DNA of 64,000 nucleotides, taken from positions 248,001-312,000 of the forward strand of contig NZ_JAFCJK010000002.1 in assembly GCF_018131005.1 (NCBI RefSeq). Reading direction: 5' to 3'. Both the position numbers and the translations under genes were made by a program. This document shows, piece after piece, positions 61,086-64,000 of this stretch. Below the pieces are notes generated by a model. It was not told the origin of the DNA and did not search any database. It saw only the letters and a program-made list of their open reading frames with translations. The stretch's first letter is position 1, and every line of letters begins with the position of its first letter. Source of the stretch: Bradyrhizobium lablabi (GTDB lineage Bacteria > Pseudomonadota > Alphaproteobacteria > Rhizobiales > Xanthobacteraceae).

Positions 61086-61706
61086 TCAACTGGCGTCAGG
61101 TTGGCGTATCTTCGCCGCTTCCCGTGGCTTGTCCGGGATGCTTTTGTCGATGTTTACACCGGCATGCGCCAGCAGCACGATCGCGGCTTGCCTGGCCGCA
61201 CGGGCCATCGCGGGATCGTCGCGCACCAGATCCTGTGCGATCGAACCGTCGACCAGTAACACAAGTTGCGTCGCAAGCCCCTCGGCATCGGCGACGCCGA
61301 GTTCTCGCAACAGATCGCGAAACCAGGCGCGGCGGCTCTCCTTGAACGCAATAGCGATCTTCCGGACCGAACGGTCCTCCGGCCCGAGCTCAGCCACCGC
61401 GTTCACGAACGGGCAGCCGCGAAAATCCTTGCTCGCAAAACGCCGCTCCAGCGAATCGAAGGTGGCGAGGATCTGCTCGGCCGGCGGCTTGTCGGAGGCG
61501 CGCGGCTGTACGAAGCGGCGTTCGAGATAGGCCGCGATCAGCGCGTCCTTCGATGGGAAATGATTGTAGAGCGTGCGTTTGCTGATGCCGATCTTGGCCG
61601 CAATCGTGTCGACGCCAATCGCGCGAATACCCTGCATGTAGAACAGCTTGTCGGCGGTCTCGAGGATCCGCTCTTTCATGGTCTGTTTGGGGGGCGGGGA
61701 TGCCAT
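61086..61706 (-). CDS. TetR-family transcriptional repressor
   Basis: 206 residues from the ATG at 61706. The helix-turn-helix lies in the first 55: RILETADKLFYMQGIRAIGV, AAKIGISKRTLYNHFPSKDA. The C-terminal part is the ligand and dimerisation domain, including GCPFVNAVAELG. It is divergently transcribed from an MFS gene and the intergenic region has a perfect palindrome (61759-61776), so it probably represses that transporter and itself. Ligand unknown. The upstream Met at 61751 is too far into the promoter. Confidence 0.92.
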   Translation of the reverse strand: MASPPPKQTMKERILETADKLFYMQGIRAIGVDTIAAKIGISKRTLYNHFPSKDALIAAYLERRFVQPRASDKPPAEQILATFDSLERRFASKDFRGCPFVNAVAELGPEDRSVRKIAIAFKESRRAWFRDLLRELGVADAEGLATQLVLLVDGSIAQDLVRDDPAMARAARQAAIVLLAHAGVNIDKSIPDKPREAAKIRQPDAS

Positions 61707-61758
61707 GCAGCAGCCGTGGATCCTCATAGCTTGACACTGAGCCGCAAGCATAGACTAG

Positions 61759-61776
61759 TTACACAGGTCTGTGTAA
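61759..61776. promoter_or_regulatory. Likely TetR operator
   Basis: TTACACAG and CTGTGTAA (8-base half-sites) flank a GT centre, an 18-base perfect palindrome. It is placed between the divergent tetR (start 61706) and MFS (start 61842) genes. The form and position fit a TetR-family operator. Confidence 0.8.
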
Positions 61777-61841
61777 TCAAAACAGCGGGAATCGCAGGCC
61801 GCGGTGATCATGCCGCGTACCCGAACGGGAGAACAAGAAGC

Positions 61842-63074
61842 ATGCCCCTGTTACAGGTCCTGCGTCCTACGCTTCCCATTCTGATCGGCGCCTCCATCAT
61901 GCTCACGCTGAGCATGGGGCTGCGGCAGAGCCTCGGCATCTTCCTGCAGCCGCTGACGCACGACATCCGCATCTCGGTCTCGGACTTCACGCTGGCGCTG
62001 GCCGTGCAGAATCTCGCCTGGGGCTTTCTCCAGCCGTTGGCTGGCGCGCTGACGGTCCGCTACGGCTTCCGCCCGATCATGGTGGTCGGTTCGTTGATGT
62101 ACATTGCCGGTCTGGCGCTGATGGCGACCGCGCAGGGGCTCGTCAGCGTCATGGTCGGCGGCGGCGTGCTGATCGGCACCTCGCTCGCCTGCACCGCCGC
62201 AGCGATTGCGATGTCTATCGCGGCGCGCGCGGTGCCTGAGACCGTCCGCTCGACCGTGCTCGGCATCGTCTCCGGCGCCGGCTCGCTCGGGGCGCTGCTG
62301 TCGGCGCCGATCGGGCAGATGCTCAACGAAGGTTTTGGCTGGCGCATCGGGCTCGCCGGCTTCGTCGCGCTATCGGTAGCGATGATTCCTGCGGCCTGGT
62401 ATGCCGGTCGCGTCGACAGGATTCCGCTGCCGAAACAGGCCTCCGACGATATCGACGACGCGACTGCGGTGACGGCCGCGAAGACCGCGTTCGGCAATGC
62501 CTCCTTTGTGGTGATGACCTGCGCCTATCTCGTCTGCGGCATGCAGCTCGTGTTCCTCACCACGCATCTGCCGTCGTATCTTGCGATCTGCGGCCTCGAT
62601 CCGATGCTGAGCGCGCAGACGCTCGGCATGATCGGCGGCTTCAACGTACTGGGTTCGCTGTTCTTCGGCTGGGCCGGTCAACGCTGGAACAAGCTCGCGC
62701 TGCTTGGCGCGATCTACATCCTGCGTTCGTTGGCGCTTGCCTGGTACTTCATGCTGCCCGCTACTCCCGCTTCCACGCTGCTGTTCGGCGCGATCATGGG
62801 CTTCCTCTGGATGGGCGTCGGTCCTCTGGTCGCGGGCGCGGTGGCCGAAATGTTCGGGCTGCGCTGGCAGGCGATGATCCAGGGCCTTGCCTTCATGAGC
62901 CACCAGATCGGCAGCTTCCTCGGCGCCTATGGAGGAGGGGTGCTCTACGACGCGCTCGGCTCCTACACCATGGCCTGGCGCATCGGTGTGGCGTTCGGCC
63001 TTGCCGGCGGCATCATCCAGGTGGCGTTCGCGCTGATCCGCCCGTCGCAGCCGCCCATCTTGAAGACCGCGTAG
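61842..63074 (+). CDS. MFS transporter
   Basis: 410 residues with 12 helices. GLRQSLGIFLQPLTHDIRI, WGFLQPLAGALTVRYGFRPI and the loop around VRYGFRP match MFS motif A. The C-terminal half repeats the fold (ALLGAIYILRSLALAWYFML). AGAAC precedes the ATG at 61842. It is divergent from the TetR gene, which suggests efflux of an inducing compound. The substrate cannot be fixed from the sequence. Confidence 0.92.
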   Translation: MPLLQVLRPTLPILIGASIMLTLSMGLRQSLGIFLQPLTHDIRISVSDFTLALAVQNLAWGFLQPLAGALTVRYGFRPIMVVGSLMYIAGLALMATAQGLVSVMVGGGVLIGTSLACTAAAIAMSIAARAVPETVRSTVLGIVSGAGSLGALLSAPIGQMLNEGFGWRIGLAGFVALSVAMIPAAWYAGRVDRIPLPKQASDDIDDATAVTAAKTAFGNASFVVMTCAYLVCGMQLVFLTTHLPSYLAICGLDPMLSAQTLGMIGGFNVLGSLFFGWAGQRWNKLALLGAIYILRSLALAWYFMLPATPASTLLFGAIMGFLWMGVGPLVAGAVAEMFGLRWQAMIQGLAFMSHQIGSFLGAYGGGVLYDALGSYTMAWRIGVAFGLAGGIIQVAFALIRPSQPPILKTA

Positions 63075-63622
63075 AGCAAGATCGCGTAGAGCCGAACGGC
63101 TCCGACTGTTGACGGACCGCTGCCGAAGCAAGTGGCAGCGGTCGATCTCTGCCTATTTATTGACTTGGAATCTGCCGAAAAGGTGAGCAGCCGGCGACCA
63201 TTTCTTTGTAAGACCCCTATTAAATGAAGATTTTCCAAGAGGTTACGATAGCGCCATCGCTGGCACGAATCTTGATTGAGTTTGATTAAGAAATGGAAGC
63301 CGGAACCGTTACTGAGGTTCCGACCTGGCGACAATGGGGAAGGCTGGCCAGCGATGAGGCTAGTCGCGCCGATCTCCCAGCCAAACCGAGCCCGACGACC
63401 TTGCTGCGCCGCCGAGCAACGGGCGTCTTGTGCCTCACGTCAGGCCTTCATCCTGTTGCGATCTGCGAGCGCGCAGGCCCCATACATCGCGGCGCTTCGA
63501 GAAATTCCGAGAACTGGACGGCGGGGCAACGCCGCGGCGTTCGCGCGCGAGCGAGCCGTTACGCGTGTGCGCGGCAAGAGGCGGCTCCGAACACCGGCAT
63601 CTCATGCGACGGGAGGAAGGCG
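63075..63622. other. 548-base region upstream of amtB
   Basis: No gene is convincing here. It holds the putative sigma54 element at 63261-63276 and, if that is used, a leader of about 350 bases. A glnK gene, which often precedes amtB, is not present. Confidence 0.4.
63261..63276 (+). promoter_or_regulatory. Sigma54-like promoter element upstream of amtB
   Basis: TGGCACGAATCTTGAT has a perfect -24 half (TGGCACG), a 4-base spacer and a -12 half TTGAT that lacks the usual C (consensus TTGCW). The gene is nitrogen-related, which favours RpoN control. The distance to the start codon (about 350 bases) is long. Confidence 0.45.
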
Positions 63623-64000
63623 ATGGAGTTAGGGACATACACGCGTCAAAGACTCGTGAGACTCGCGGTTATTCTCTCGGGGGTGGCCGTCCTGTGGCTT
63701 GCGTTCGGCGATTTTGCGCTCGCCGAGGATGCGGCACCGCCGCCCTGCGGCGGCAAGGTTCTCGAGAAGTGCACGCCGAACTCTGGCGACACCGCGTGGA
63801 TGCTCACATCGGTGGCGCTCGTCCTGATGATGACGATCCCCGGCCTCGGCCTGTTCTACGGCGGCATGGTGCGCAAGAAGAATGTCGGCGACACCGTGAT
63901 GACCAGCTTTGCCGTCACCTGCCTGGTCACGATTTTGTTCGCCGTGCTGACCTACAGCCTGGCGTTTCGCGCCGGCACGCCGTTGATCGGTGGCCTGGAC
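63623..64000 (+). CDS. amtB: Ammonium transporter AmtB, 3' end outside the window
   Basis: 126 codons are visible and the frame is open at the right edge. GGGAGGAAGG lies just before the ATG. A signal-like helix (LAVILSGVAVLWLAFGDFAL) ends in ALAEDAA, then GDTAWMLTSVALVLMMTIPG, LFYGGMVRKKNVGDTVMTSF and the second helix follow, matching the N terminus of AmtB-type ammonium channels. The cleavable signal peptide is normal for this family. Confidence 0.93.
   Translation, partial: MELGTYTRQRLVRLAVILSGVAVLWLAFGDFALAEDAAPPPCGGKVLEKCTPNSGDTAWMLTSVALVLMMTIPGLGLFYGGMVRKKNVGDTVMTSFAVTCLVTILFAVLTYSLAFRAGTPLIGGLD

Noticed and set aside
63276..63632. 118-residue protein before amtB
   Set aside because: Arg/Ala-rich without motif or ribosome binding site, and it overlaps the amtB start.
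1..64000. CRISPR arrays, tRNA or rRNA genes
   Set aside because: No regularly spaced direct repeats, cloverleaf sequence or ribosomal RNA signature was seen in a full read-through.

Overview
The window reads as a chromosomal segment of a Bradyrhizobium-like alphaproteobacterium. It is GC-rich, has short intergenic gaps, and carries divK-pleD, mipZ, clpS-clpA, an EipB homologue, a phasin with PhaR-type operators, dispersed extragenic palindromes, and FixK/FNR-type boxes (TTGA-N6-TCAA). The genus is an inference from gene content and my recognition of these families; no 16S gene, rRNA, tRNA, CRISPR array or intact transposase is visible.

Layout. 0-13 kb is core-like: an alpha/beta hydrolase cut by the left edge, an MFS exporter, thrS, a nitroreductase, a PAS-GGDEF-EAL protein, a secreted protein, a patatin phospholipase, a CBS protein, a rhomboid protease, a PAS protein with a perfect CtrA box upstream, and a cupin. 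13-25 kb is accessory: a palindromic repeat element, a putative zinc metallopeptidase with a polyproline linker, a decayed M20 peptidase, a beta-carbonic anhydrase, a truncated DUF4239 gene, several small secreted proteins, three outer-membrane barrels, and a duplicated 3' end of one barrel gene. Three of the four perfect FixK-type boxes lie here. 24.3-28.2 kb is a minus-strand chromate operon (chrB, chrA, a PepSY protein, a small periplasmic protein, a DUF1259 protein). 28.4-38.2 kb holds an aldo/keto reductase, a TolA-like protein, a GST, small unknowns, panC, mipZ, a second alpha/beta hydrolase, and a VWA/DnaJ pair. 38.4-46.4 kb holds a D,D-carboxypeptidase with a SPOR domain, the phasin, a TadG-like protein, clpS, clpA and a PilZ protein. 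46.5-57.5 kb holds a GrdB-like reductase with Cys in the redox motif, a lytic transglycosylase, azlCD, trmO, a HIT protein, a FemAB-like acyltransferase, a GDPD-RidA operon, eipB, a second RidA, dinB and DUF3572. 57.7-64 kb holds divK-pleD, a small FixK-box secreted protein, bluB, a tetR/MFS divergent pair with a perfect operator, and the start of an ammonium transporter cut by the right edge.

Themes. Cell-cycle and envelope functions are scattered through the core parts: divK, pleD, mipZ, the CtrA-box PAS gene, eipB, the lytic transglycosylase and the SPOR carboxypeptidase. The accessory block looks like a low-oxygen-tuned set of small exported proteins that has also collected gene remnants. 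I found no clearly new multi-gene defence or biosynthetic system. The most interesting signals are regulatory (two boxes placed identically relative to unrelated ATGs, twin PhaR operators, a CtrA box) and the five-gene composition of the chromate operon.
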